Origin: HGM04593 sp045591315
GTDB taxonomy: Bacteria; Bacteroidota; Bacteroidia; Bacteroidales; Bacteroidaceae
Assembly: GCA_045591315.1 (NCBI GenBank)
Contig: JAZNSN010000045.1
Location: 26,217-90,216, forward strand
Direction: 5' to 3'
Length of the DNA: 64,000 nt
The translations under genes were made by a program, and so were the position numbers. Shown piece by piece: positions 23,835 through 32,250 of this stretch. Position 1 is the stretch's first letter. Each line of letters starts with the position of its first letter. The notes under the pieces are model-generated. The model did not search any database and was not told where the DNA came from. It saw only the letters and a program-made list of their open reading frames with translations.

Positions 23835-25196
23835 ATGGCAGCTAAACCATCCATACCAAAGGGTACAAGAGACTTCTCCCCTATTGAGATGTCCAAGAGA
23901 AATTATATATTCGACACAATACGTGAAGCATTCCACATATTCGGTTTCGAGCAGATAGAGACTCCTGCAATGGAGAACCTATCGACGCTAATGGGCAAAT
24001 ATGGCGAGGAAGGCGACAAGCTCCTATTCAAGATACAGAATTCGGGCGACTACTTCAGCGGACTTACCGACGAAGAGCTCCTTAGCCGAAATGCAGCTAA
24101 GCTCGCATCTAAGTTCTGCGAGAAAGGATTACGCTACGACCTTACCGTTCCGTTTGCGCGATACGTGGTAATGCACCGCGAGGAACTCACATTCCCGTTC
24201 AAGCGTTATCAGATACAGCCGGTATGGCGTGCCGACAGGCCACAAAAAGGGCGTTACCGTGAGTTCTACCAGTGCGATGCCGACATCATTGGAAACAATT
24301 CGCTTATAAACGAAGTTGAACTCATACAGCTCATTGATCATGTATTCGGCAAGTTGAACATCCGTGTTGCCATCAAACTCAACAACCGCAAGGTGCTTGC
24401 CGGCATAGCCGACGTAATCGGGGAACCCGACAAGATAATAGATATAACCGTCGCCATTGACAAGATAGACAAGATCGGGCTTGACGGAGTCATTGCCGAG
24501 CTGAAAAGCAAAGGCATAAGTGACACATCGGTAGAGAAACTGCTCCCGATACTCAAGGCCCAAGGCGGCAATAGCGAGAAGCTGAATATAATTGCAGAGA
24601 CACTCAAAGGCAATACCATAGGCGAGAAGGGTGTTGAAGAGATACGTTTCATCCTTGATGCATTCGAGAGTCTCGAACTCAACAGCACACTTGACCTTGA
24701 TCTCACCCTTGCACGCGGACTCAACTACTACACAGGAGCAATACTTGAAGTTAAGGCCCTTGATGTTGCAATAGGCAGCATTACCGGCGGAGGAAGATAC
24801 GACAACCTCACCGGCGTATTCGGAATGGAAGGCGTTTCGGGCGTAGGAATATCATTCGGTGCTGACAGAATATACGATGTAATGAACCAGCTCGACCTCT
24901 ACCCGAAGGAGTCGATACACACCACACAGGTAATGTTTGTGAACTTCGGAGAGAAAGAAGCCATGCACTCGCTTCGTATTATTGCAGGGCTACGCAAAGC
25001 CGGCATTTCAGCAGAACTCTTCCCAAGCAGCGACAAGATGAAAAAGCAGATGGGATACGCGAACAGCCATTCGATTCCATACGTAGCCATTATCGGTGAG
25101 CAGGAGATGAATGACGGAACAGTTGCCTTGAAGAACATGACGACAGGCGAACAGAAAACAGTGACTGCAGAAGAACTGAAGAATATACTTTCATAA
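23835..25196 (+). CDS. hisS: Histidyl-tRNA synthetase
   Basis: Charges tRNA-His. The 453-residue class II synthetase starts PSIPKGTRDFSP. It has motif 2 (RPQKGRYREFYQCDADIIG), the histidine-specific ARGLNYYTGAILEV and GGGRYDNL motifs, motif 3 (GVSGVGISFGADRI) and a C-terminal anticodon-binding domain (about 355-453). It ends the fur-purA-yugP-hisS run; the large inverted repeat at 25206-25260 terminates it. Confidence 0.98.
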   Translation: MAAKPSIPKGTRDFSPIEMSKRNYIFDTIREAFHIFGFEQIETPAMENLSTLMGKYGEEGDKLLFKIQNSGDYFSGLTDEELLSRNAAKLASKFCEKGLRYDLTVPFARYVVMHREELTFPFKRYQIQPVWRADRPQKGRYREFYQCDADIIGNNSLINEVELIQLIDHVFGKLNIRVAIKLNNRKVLAGIADVIGEPDKIIDITVAIDKIDKIGLDGVIAELKSKGISDTSVEKLLPILKAQGGNSEKLNIIAETLKGNTIGEKGVEEIRFILDAFESLELNSTLDLDLTLARGLNYYTGAILEVKALDVAIGSITGGGRYDNLTGVFGMEGVSGVGISFGADRIYDVMNQLDLYPKESIHTTQVMFVNFGEKEAMHSLRIIAGLRKAGISAELFPSSDKMKKQMGYANSHSIPYVAIIGEQEMNDGTVALKNMTTGEQKTVTAEELKNILS

Positions 25197-25205
25197 AAAG
25201 TAAAT

Positions 25206-25260
25206 AATGCAATTTCCCCTCAAGGTACGGTTACCGTAAACCTTGAGGGGAAATTGCATT
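25206..25260. terminator. Bidirectional terminator, hisS / lipoprotein
   Basis: A perfect 21-bp stem (25206-25226 with 25240-25260) whose 13-nt loop contains a further 5-bp stem (ACGGT/ACCGT). It fills nearly all the space between the two convergent stop codons. Confidence 0.85.
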
Positions 25261-25263
25261 CTG

Positions 25264-25671
25264 TCAATCTTTTCTTTGGCGATGAAACACGGAGAAACGC
25301 CCATCGACTTTCCACCGGCCATCAGTTCTCACCATCAACACATTGAAACGAGTATTTTGTGCCAACACAGTCTTGCCTAACAGGACGACATACGCCGAAT
25401 CTCCGTTTATATCCTCAGACAACACCTTATAGTCGGCTTTATAGCCCTTTGTACGTTCAGCAAAATCCTTTGAATCGTACGCCATATCAAGATATGCACA
25501 GAAAGTATCGTACTCGATTCTATCGGCAAAATAGATATTCTCCTTCACAGCTGCGGCATCACCTGAAGTCAAGCCGTTGAAAAGCCGCACAGCCACTTCA
25601 CCAGGCATTGCTTCCTTCTCGCACGACATAAAGGAAAACAATATAACGAATACAAGAAATATCCTTTTCAT
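25264..25671 (-). CDS. Small lipoprotein, DUF4878-like
   Basis: A 135-residue lipoprotein. The signal sequence MKRIFLVFVILFSFMSC ends in a lipobox Cys (C17). The mature part has the cone-shaped NTF2-like pattern of DUF4878 proteins: a helix GEVAVRLFNGLTSGDAAAVKENIYF, then DFAERTKGYKADYKVLSEDINGDSAYVVLLGKTVL and strands ending in DGRWKVDGRFSVF. The function of the family is unknown. The ATG at 25671 lies downstream of a well-formed promoter (25695-25725); an upstream in-frame start would overlap that promoter and spoil the lipoprotein signal. Confidence 0.75.
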   Translation of the reverse strand: MKRIFLVFVILFSFMSCEKEAMPGEVAVRLFNGLTSGDAAAVKENIYFADRIEYDTFCAYLDMAYDSKDFAERTKGYKADYKVLSEDINGDSAYVVLLGKTVLAQNTRFNVLMVRTDGRWKVDGRFSVFHRQRKD

Positions 25672-25694
25672 CTCTTTTATCTTTTTATTCACTG

Positions 25695-25725
25695 CGAAAA
25701 TAGCAATTAAATCAAAAGCGACAAA
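25695..25725 (-). promoter_or_regulatory. Promoter of the DUF4878-like lipoprotein
   Basis: Minus strand TTTG (25722-25725), 19 nt, TATTTTCG (25695-25702; one mismatch). Start of transcription falls about 17 nt before the ATG. Its -33 box is 39 bp from that of the divergent pta promoter. Confidence 0.65.
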
Positions 25726-25764
25726 GCAAAAAGAGAATCGAAGAATAAAATAAATGGAATTTAT

Positions 25765-25795
25765 TTTGTTCCTCGCGCTCTTTGAGCTAATTTTG
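25765..25795 (+). promoter_or_regulatory. Promoter of pta-ackA
   Basis: TTTG (25765-25768), 19 nt, TAATTTTG (25788-25795): full match to the Bacteroidetes promoter. It lies 213 nt before pta, implying a leader of about 205 nt. Confidence 0.72.
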
Positions 25796-25802
25796 TATGG
25801 CA

Positions 25803-26007
25803 TAAGATAAATGCGTCTGCCGTTCCTTGAAGGCCCGCAAAAGCGTATGAAGGACCGGCACGTTGCCGCACCGGTTGTCGCACGACATCAGTTCACCAGA
25901 CCTGCCGCCCGACTCTCCCCTGCATTGTAAAGGCAACACAATGCCTGCGTGATAACACTCCACAGACAAACAATTGGAATATACAGTAACAATAAAATAT
26001 CAGAACA
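25803..26007 (+). promoter_or_regulatory. Long 5' leader of pta
   Basis: About 205 nt without a plausible gene between the predicted transcription start and the pta ATG. The part from 25830 to 25920 is richer in G+C than other intergenic DNA here. It holds dyads: ACCGG...CCGGT (near 25852-25880) and GCATTGT (25922-25928) with ACAATGC (25938-25944). No known riboswitch class was recognised. With the divergent promoter it accounts for the whole 25672-26007 gap. Confidence 0.4.
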
Positions 26008-27018
26008 ATGGATGTTATTAAGAACCTGATTGCGCGTGCACAGCAGAACAAGCAGCGCATAGTACTCCCGGAGGGAACAGAAGAGCGTACACTCAAGGCT
26101 GCCGACAAGGCTATTGCCGACGGTATCGCAGAGTTGGTTATCTTGGGCAACAGAGAAGAGATTCTCTCACTTGCACAGAAGAACGGCCTTGCAAACATCG
26201 AAAAGGCTACAATCATCGACCCTTGCAACAACCCGGATGCAGAAAAGTATGCAAACCTTCTCTTCGAGCTCCGCAAGGCTAAGGGCATGACAATGGAAGA
26301 TGCACAGAAGTTGGTATGCAACCCACTCTACCTCGGCTGTCTCATCATAAAGAACGGCGATGCCGACGGCCAGGTCGCAGGTGCTCAGAACACAACAGGA
26401 AATGTGCTCCGCCCAGCCCTTCAGATCATCAAGACAACACCGGGCATCACATGTGTGAGCGGTGCCATGATGCTTATCACAAATGCAAAGGAATATGGCG
26501 AAGATGGAGTACTCTTCGTCGCAGACGTTGCGGTTACTCCGCAACCCGATGCAAACCAGCTTTCACAGATTGCTGTATGCACAGCACAGACAGCAAAGGC
26601 AATCGGCGGCTTCGAGGAGCCACGTGTTGCTATGTTGAGCTTCTCTACAAAGGGCTCGGCAAAGCATGAGATGGTTGACAAGGTAACAGAGGCTACAAGA
26701 CTTGCACATGAGCTTGACCCGGCCCTCTCACTCGACGGTGAGCTGCAGGCCGATGCAGCACTCGTTCCGTTCGTAGGGCAGAGCAAGGCTCCGGGCTCAA
26801 CCGTTGCAGGAAAGGCAAACGTGCTTGTATTCCCCGACCTCGGCGCAGGAAACATCGGCTACAAGCTGGTACAGCGCCTTGGCCATGCCGAGGCTATCGG
26901 CCCGGTTCTCCAGGGTATTGCCCGCCCGGTAAATGACCTTTCACGCGGCTGCTCTGTCGAGGACGTTTACATGATGATTGCAATCACTGCCAACCAGGCT
27001 ATTGCAGCAAAGAAGTAA
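26008..27018 (+). CDS. pta: Phosphate acetyltransferase
   Basis: Interconverts acetyl-CoA and acetyl phosphate, the first half of acetate fermentation. The 336-residue short form lacks the N-terminal DRTGG regulatory part of enterobacterial Pta. Family marks are RIVLPEGTEERTLKAADKA, DADGQVAGAQNTTGNVLRPALQIIKT and VFPDLGAGNIGYKLVQRLGHAEAIGPVLQG. The ackA gene follows after 32 nt, a standard operon. A long leader precedes the ATG. Confidence 0.97.
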   Translation: MDVIKNLIARAQQNKQRIVLPEGTEERTLKAADKAIADGIAELVILGNREEILSLAQKNGLANIEKATIIDPCNNPDAEKYANLLFELRKAKGMTMEDAQKLVCNPLYLGCLIIKNGDADGQVAGAQNTTGNVLRPALQIIKTTPGITCVSGAMMLITNAKEYGEDGVLFVADVAVTPQPDANQLSQIAVCTAQTAKAIGGFEEPRVAMLSFSTKGSAKHEMVDKVTEATRLAHELDPALSLDGELQADAALVPFVGQSKAPGSTVAGKANVLVFPDLGAGNIGYKLVQRLGHAEAIGPVLQGIARPVNDLSRGCSVEDVYMMIAITANQAIAAKK

Positions 27019-27050
27019 GGAAGTATTATAACAATCAAAATTGACACGAT

Positions 27051-28256
27051 ATGAAAATTCTTGTATTGAACTGCGGCAGTTCATCAATAAAGTATCAGTT
27101 GTTTGACATTGAGACAAAGACAGTTCTCGCAAAGGGCGGCATTGAGAAGATTGGCCTTGAAGGTTCTTTCCTCAAGTTCAACCTGCCAAACGGTGAGAAA
27201 GAGACAATATTTACTGCAATACCTGAGCACACAACAGGTGTACGCCTTATCATTGATATTCTCACAAGCGAGAAATTCGGCGTTGTAAAGTCTATTGAGG
27301 AGATTGACGCTGTAGGCCACCGCATGGTACACGGCGGCGAGAAGTTCAGCCAATCAACACTGCTCACTGACGAGGTACTGGAGGTATTCGAGTCATGCAA
27401 CGACCTTGCTCCTCTCCATAACCCGGCAAACCTCAAAGGTGTAAACGCTGTTAAGGAAGTAGCTCCTGAGATTCCTCAGGTTGGTGTATTCGACACATCA
27501 TTCCACCAGACAATGCCCGACTACGCATACATGTACGCACTTCCATACGAACTGTATGAGAAGTACGGTGTACGTCGCTACGGTTTCCACGGAACATCGC
27601 ACCGCTACATTACAAAGCGCGCATTGGAGATGCTCGGCATGCCTGCAGAAGGAAGCAAGATCATCACATGCCACATCGGTAACGGCGGTTCTATAGCAGC
27701 CGTAAAGGATGGCAAGAGCGTTGACACATCAATGGGCATGACTCCATTGGCCGGTCTCATGATGGGTACACGAAGCGGCGATGTTGACCCAGGTGCACTC
27801 CCATACATCATGGACAAGACAGGCCTTGACATCCACGGCTTGTCGGACATGCTCAACAAGAAATCGGGCGTTGCCGGCATCACAGGCGTTTCTTCGGACA
27901 TGCGCGAGGTCAATGCAGCTGCGCAGGAAGGCAACAAGCGTGCAATACTCTCCAACACAATGTATTTCTACCGCATCAAGAAGTATATCGGTGCATACGC
28001 GGCTGCAATGGGCGGTGTTGACGTCATTATCTTTGCCGGCGGTGTGGGCGAGAATCAGGCCGACTGCCGTGAAGCTGTCCTTGAAGGACTTGAGTTCATC
28101 GGTGTTGAGCTTGACAAGGAGGTAAATGCCAAGATGCGTGGCGAGGAGGCAGTCCTCTCTACTCCAAACTCACGCGTAAAGGTTCTTCTCATACCGACAG
28201 ATGAAGAACTCATGATTGCAAGCGATACTTACGAGATTGTAAAAGGAATGAAGTAA
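27051..28256 (+). CDS. ackA: Acetate kinase
   Basis: Makes ATP and acetate from acetyl phosphate; with pta it forms the main ATP-yielding acetate pathway of anaerobic Bacteroidales. The 401-residue ASKHA-fold protein begins MKILVLNCGSSSIKYQLF. It contains GHRMVHGGEKF, FDTSFHQTMP, the HIGNGGS phosphate loop and GGVGENQ near the C-terminus. A strong stem-loop at 28267-28310 ends the operon. Confidence 0.98.
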   Translation: MKILVLNCGSSSIKYQLFDIETKTVLAKGGIEKIGLEGSFLKFNLPNGEKETIFTAIPEHTTGVRLIIDILTSEKFGVVKSIEEIDAVGHRMVHGGEKFSQSTLLTDEVLEVFESCNDLAPLHNPANLKGVNAVKEVAPEIPQVGVFDTSFHQTMPDYAYMYALPYELYEKYGVRRYGFHGTSHRYITKRALEMLGMPAEGSKIITCHIGNGGSIAAVKDGKSVDTSMGMTPLAGLMMGTRSGDVDPGALPYIMDKTGLDIHGLSDMLNKKSGVAGITGVSSDMREVNAAAQEGNKRAILSNTMYFYRIKKYIGAYAAAMGGVDVIIFAGGVGENQADCREAVLEGLEFIGVELDKEVNAKMRGEEAVLSTPNSRVKVLLIPTDEELMIASDTYEIVKGMK

Positions 28257-28266
28257 TCATAACCTT

Positions 28267-28310
28267 ATAATAAAACAAACGCTCCCAAACGGGAGCGTTT
28301 GTTTTATTAT
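28267..28310. terminator. Bidirectional terminator, ackA / lipoprotein
   Basis: A 20-bp stem (28267-28286 with 28291-28310) around the loop AAAC, with a GC-rich top and A/T-rich base. It gives a T-run in either direction between two convergent genes. Confidence 0.9.
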
Positions 28311-28318
28311 GCATACCA

Positions 28319-29173
28319 TCACTTTTCAACAGCCTCCTTTTCACGGACAGCCTTTGAGCGTTCCTGGCTTACACGCAGGAAATCCAATGCACGCTTGGCC
28401 TCCTTTCCCATTTCTCTAGTCTCCTCAATAGCCCTTAGGACTTTTGAAAGCTCTAGAATCTGAGAAATTGCCAACACGTCGTCGTGACGCAAAGTATATT
28501 CAAATGTACCGTAGCCGCCTTCAAGCTTTACCTTGAAAGGACCGCTTGACGCAGCAATGAAGTCCATGATACCGCCATCTGCCCCATATTTAAAGTCAAC
28601 ACGTTCATTATAGACACCTGCCTCCTTGTATGAACGTGTAAGAAAAGGAACTGAACAATCTACGAAGCTATCACCCGAAGAAACCTTTACACTCTTATGG
28701 GCAATACGCTTTCCACGATACAGCGAAGTTATATATGTCTCACCGTTCTCCTTTACTGTCGCACGAAGGAAGCTGTTGAACGGATTAAGGGATATTGCTT
28801 GTGACGGCACCGAATATATTCCTGTATCCTGGTAGCGCGAATCCTTATTCAGCGTAAGAGTTTGTGCCAATGAGTCACGTTGTGCAGCAAGTGATATTAG
28901 TGACTCCTCATAGAAAACAACATCACGTTGCTTTTCATCAAGCATAACTTCCCGTCGAAGCAGTTCCGCTTCACGACGAGTCTTATAGGCCTTGGGATGT
29001 GTCAACGACAGGGAATCAATGATGAGCCTTGCCGTGTTGTAGTTTCCGGCAGCATACTCCTTTCTTGCCTCTTCGAGCAGTTCCATAGCCGGTTTCTCAA
29101 CAGAGTCTTCACAAGAGACAAGAACTGCTGCCAAAAGAAGCAGCAACGGCAATTGAGAGAATATTCTTTTCAT
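28319..29173 (-). CDS. Lipoprotein of unknown function with TPR-like N-terminal part
   Basis: A 284-residue lipoprotein. The signal MKRIFSQLPLLLLLAAVLVSC ends in a lipobox Cys (C21). Residues about 30-65 (ELLEEARKEYAAGNYNTARLIIDSLSLTHP) look like one TPR-type helix pair, and a helical segment follows to about 105. The middle (about 115-225) is beta-rich, with ETYITSLYRGKRIAHKSVKVSSGDSF. The end is a long charged helix (ISQILELSKVLRAIEETREMGKEAKRALDFL) that could form a coiled coil. I do not recognise a named family; Bacteroidales conservation is my guess. Probable site: periplasmic face of a membrane. A -7 box is at 29231-29238. Confidence 0.75.
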   Translation of the reverse strand: MKRIFSQLPLLLLLAAVLVSCEDSVEKPAMELLEEARKEYAAGNYNTARLIIDSLSLTHPKAYKTRREAELLRREVMLDEKQRDVVFYEESLISLAAQRDSLAQTLTLNKDSRYQDTGIYSVPSQAISLNPFNSFLRATVKENGETYITSLYRGKRIAHKSVKVSSGDSFVDCSVPFLTRSYKEAGVYNERVDFKYGADGGIMDFIAASSGPFKVKLEGGYGTFEYTLRHDDVLAISQILELSKVLRAIEETREMGKEAKRALDFLRVSQERSKAVREKEAVEK

Positions 29174-29230
29174 GGATTATGTGTGTGTTTATACAACTGT
29201 TATACAATGCGGATATCTGTCCTGATTACG

Positions 29231-29238
29231 CAAAATTA
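29231..29238 (-). promoter_or_regulatory. -7 box for the 284-residue lipoprotein gene
   Basis: TAATTTTG on the minus strand, exact -7 match, about 58 nt before the ATG; no TTTG at -33. Confidence 0.4.
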
Positions 29239-29320
29239 CAATTATTTATTTGCCATACACTATAACTGCTGTTCTTTTTGCACAACTTGAGGCCTTTGAA
29301 TAGTTTTTAACAGCATCAAT

Positions 29321-29351
29321 TTCGCCAATAGAACGAATTTAAGTATCTTTA
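29321..29351 (+). promoter_or_regulatory. Promoter of the CCA-adding/HD gene
   Basis: TTCG (29321-29324), 19 nt, TATCTTTA (29344-29351), one mismatch in each box, 35 nt before the ATG. Confidence 0.5.
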
Positions 29352-29385
29352 CAGACTCCAAAATGCACAAAAACCATTTATTGCC

Positions 29386-30822
29386 ATGTACACGCCGACA
29401 AGAGAGGAACTTTGCAAACTGCTCGACACCCCGATATTCCGAAAAATATCGGAGACTGCCGACGAGCTCGGCATGGAGTGCTATGTAGTAGGCGGTTATG
29501 TACGTGACATATTCCTTGAACGGCCATCGACCGACATAGACGTTGTAGTTGTAGGCAAGGGCATTGAAATGGCACGCGCATTCAGCAAGAAGCTGGGACG
29601 CAAGGCACACCTTGCTGTATATGCCAACTTCGGTACAGCGCAGGTAAAGTACGGCAATCATGAGATTGAATTCGTCGGAGCCCGCAAAGAGAGCTACAGC
29701 CACGACTCGCGCAACCCAATCGTTGAGGACGGAACTCTTGAGGATGACCAGAACCGTAGGGACTTCACTATAAACGCAATGGCTATTTGCCTCAACGCCA
29801 ACCGTTTCGGAGAGCTTGTTGACCCGTTCGACGGAATGCTGGACCTGGAGGACCGCATTATATGCACACCTCTTGAACCAGGAATAACATTCAGTGACGA
29901 CCCTCTGCGCATGATGAGGTGCATACGGTTTGCCACACAGCTCAACTTCTACATAGAAGAAGAGACCTTCGAGGCTCTATGCAAGCACAAGGAGAGGATA
30001 AGGATAATATCGCGCGAGAGAATAAATGACGAGCTCAACAAGATAATGCTTTCCCCTACCCCGTCGAAGGGATTCATCGAACTCGACCGTTGCGGCTTGC
30101 TGGAGATTATATTCCCGCAGCTTACAGCAATGCAAGGCGTTGAGACTAAGAACGGATACAGCCACAAGGAGATGTTCTACCATACTCTGGAGGTTCTTGA
30201 CAATATCGCAAGAAAGACCGATAACCTTTGGTTGCGTTGGGCGGCACTGCTGCACGACATAGGCAAACCGAAGACAAAAAGGTGGGACCCATTAATGAAA
30301 TGGACATTCCACAACCATAACATTGTAGGCGAGAAGATGGTGTTCAAGCTCTTCCGCGACTACAAGATGCCCCAGAACGAGAAGATGAAATATGTAGCGA
30401 AACTCGTTTCGCTGCACATGCGCCCGATAGCCATAGCAGACGATGAGGTCACGGACTCGGCCGTACGCAGGCTTCTTTTCGATGCCGGTGACGACATCGA
30501 CGACCTGATGATACTCTGCGAAGCCGACATTACATCTAAGAATGAGGTACGCAAGAAACAGTTCCTCAACAACTTCCAGATTGTAAGGCAGAAGCTTAAG
30601 GATATCGAGGAGAAGGACCGCATACGCAACTTCCAGCCACCTGTTAACGGAGAGGAGATCATGAGAATATTCGACCTCGGACCGTGCGCCGAAGTAGGCA
30701 GGCTGAAAAGTGCGGTAAAGGATGCCATACTCGACGGCATAATACCGAACGAGCACGATGCCGCACTGGAATACATAATGAACAAGGCTGCAGAAATGGG
30801 GATTGCCCCTAAGCAAGCATAA
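29386..30822 (+). CDS. CCA tRNA nucleotidyltransferase/poly(A) polymerase-like protein with HD domain
   Basis: Adds or repairs the CCA end of tRNAs, which this genome needs since the tRNA-Arg here lacks an encoded CCA. The class II nucleotidyltransferase head is residues about 1-150: VVGGYVRDIFL, then the metal Asp pair STDIDVVVVG, and RRDFTINAMA with the DPFDG segment. The RNA-binding neck follows (DPLRMMRCIRFATQL, RERINDELNKIM). An HD phosphohydrolase domain (HTLEVLDNIA, AALLHDIGKP) occupies about 260-370, and a helical tail ends the 478 residues. The HD domain may give 2',3'-phosphatase or phosphodiesterase activity, as in E. coli. The exact class (CCA-adding or poly(A)) is inference. Confidence 0.93.
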   Translation: MYTPTREELCKLLDTPIFRKISETADELGMECYVVGGYVRDIFLERPSTDIDVVVVGKGIEMARAFSKKLGRKAHLAVYANFGTAQVKYGNHEIEFVGARKESYSHDSRNPIVEDGTLEDDQNRRDFTINAMAICLNANRFGELVDPFDGMLDLEDRIICTPLEPGITFSDDPLRMMRCIRFATQLNFYIEEETFEALCKHKERIRIISRERINDELNKIMLSPTPSKGFIELDRCGLLEIIFPQLTAMQGVETKNGYSHKEMFYHTLEVLDNIARKTDNLWLRWAALLHDIGKPKTKRWDPLMKWTFHNHNIVGEKMVFKLFRDYKMPQNEKMKYVAKLVSLHMRPIAIADDEVTDSAVRRLLFDAGDDIDDLMILCEADITSKNEVRKKQFLNNFQIVRQKLKDIEEKDRIRNFQPPVNGEEIMRIFDLGPCAEVGRLKSAVKDAILDGIIPNEHDAALEYIMNKAAEMGIAPKQA

Positions 30823-30845
30823 CAATATTTGTCAACATACAGGTA

Positions 30846-30871
30846 TGCAATAGACACAAATCACTATTGCA
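30846..30871. repeat. Short dyad before the lone TolC gene
   Basis: TGCAATAG (30846-30853) and CTATTGCA (30864-30871) form an 8-bp inverted repeat with a 10-nt gap, 38 nt before the TolC start. It may be an operator or a weak terminator of the upstream gene. Confidence 0.35.
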
Positions 30872-30908
30872 CGAAATGTTTTCATTAACGAAATTTGCAA
30901 TAAAAAAG

Positions 30909-32156
30909 ATGAACAAAATTATAGTATCGGCAATAGCATTTCTTGCAACGGCTGCAATGCATGCACAGGAAATATCATACGGCGTATATATGGAACGTGT
31001 AGTATCGGGCAACATCGCACTTACTGCACGCAAGATGGACATTGAGATCGCCGATGCAGGAGTGAAGAGCTCAAAGGTTTACAACGACCCTACCATAGCA
31101 CTTACATATACCAACAGCGAGGATTGGGACAAGAAACTCGGACAAGGAATTGAGCTTGAACTGAGCCGAAGTTTCACATTCGGAGTGCGCCGTAGCCGTA
31201 TCGACCTTGCCGAGAACGAGCGCAAGCAGAGTGTTGCGCTGTTTGAGGAGTACATGCGCAACTTCCGTGCCGATGCCACAATTGCCTATCTTGAGCACCT
31301 CCGTGCCAAAATGATTCTTGATGAGGCAAAAGAGATATACAAGGAGCTGAGCGGTGTTGCCGGCAACGACAGCATACGATTCAGGAGAGGAGACATAGCC
31401 GAAAGCGATTGGCTTGAGAGCCGTATGGCACAGGGCATGGCAAAGAACTGCATGCTCGATGCCGAGACACAGCTCACCAACAGCGCAATCAAGCTGGGAT
31501 ACTTCATGGGCAGCATCAACGGAGCAGAGAGCCTCCGTGGAACCGGCACGCTTGAAATGAACGAAAAGGCCTTGCCATTGGACAGCTATATCGATAAGGC
31601 CCTGGCCCACCGTGCCGACATCATCGTAGCATTGAGCCGTGCCGACATAGCATCTGCAACACAGAAGTTCAACAAGGCACTGCGCCGTCCCGACCTTAAT
31701 GTAACAGTAGGCGCGACATACAACCGTGCCCGCCCCGACTTCACTACTTTGAAGGCAGGCATTGCAGTACCTCTCAAAATCTCGAATCTCAACAAAGGTG
31801 CGCGTATCATAGACGAGCTGCTTGTAAAGCAGGCAAACATAGAGATTGAAGAGGCCAGACTTCTTGTACAGGCCGATATTACACAGGCATACAATGAGTT
31901 CGGTTCGGCATTGAAACAGAGCACCACCTTCTCCAGCGACATGCTGAGCAACATGAGAAGCGTTGTCGCCGGCAAGAAGAGAGCATACGAACTGGGAGAA
32001 ATATCTTTCCACGACTATCTGATTGTAGAGCGCAACGAAAGCGAAATGAGAAGGGAACATATCGAAACACTCTTCAACAAGGCTGTAGCATGGGTTGAAC
32101 TGCAGCGCGCAACAGGCTTCAGCATGGAGTTCGGCACGATGCCGATAGCAGAATAG
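30909..32156 (+). CDS. TolC-family outer membrane efflux protein
   Basis: A 415-residue outer-membrane channel protein with a signal peptide (MNKIIVSAIAFLATAAMHAQ) and the two-repeat helical pattern of outer membrane efflux proteins, with coiled coils around ARKMDIEIADAGVKSSKVYNDP, ERKQSVALFEEYMRNFRADATIAYLEHL and LVKQANIEIEEARLLVQADITQAYNEF. It lies alone between the CCA gene and lpxH; no pump or adaptor is adjacent, although a complete RND operon with its own TolC starts 5 kb downstream. It resembles the CzcC-like short branch more than TolC proper (inference). The ATG at 30909 begins the signal peptide. Confidence 0.88.
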   Translation: MNKIIVSAIAFLATAAMHAQEISYGVYMERVVSGNIALTARKMDIEIADAGVKSSKVYNDPTIALTYTNSEDWDKKLGQGIELELSRSFTFGVRRSRIDLAENERKQSVALFEEYMRNFRADATIAYLEHLRAKMILDEAKEIYKELSGVAGNDSIRFRRGDIAESDWLESRMAQGMAKNCMLDAETQLTNSAIKLGYFMGSINGAESLRGTGTLEMNEKALPLDSYIDKALAHRADIIVALSRADIASATQKFNKALRRPDLNVTVGATYNRARPDFTTLKAGIAVPLKISNLNKGARIIDELLVKQANIEIEEARLLVQADITQAYNEFGSALKQSTTFSSDMLSNMRSVVAGKKRAYELGEISFHDYLIVERNESEMRREHIETLFNKAVAWVELQRATGFSMEFGTMPIAE

Positions 32157-32181
32157 GCATTCAAGCCATTTCAAAGAATAG

Positions 32182-32232
32182 CGTAGCCCCTAAAACAGTT
32201 GTACATCAAGTAAACTTGTTTTAGGGGCTACG
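32182..32232. terminator. Bidirectional terminator, tolC / lpxH
   Basis: A perfect 16-bp stem (32182-32197 with 32217-32232) with a 19-nt loop between convergent stop codons. Confidence 0.82.
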
Positions 32233-32250
32233 TTTGCTTTACGGCAATTA

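Noticed and set aside
31071..32174. 367-codon minus-strand frame opposite the lone TolC gene
   Set aside because: It is the longest antisense frame in the window, but the product is Cys/His-rich and has no signal, domain or promoter; the plus frame has a signal peptide and TolC repeats.
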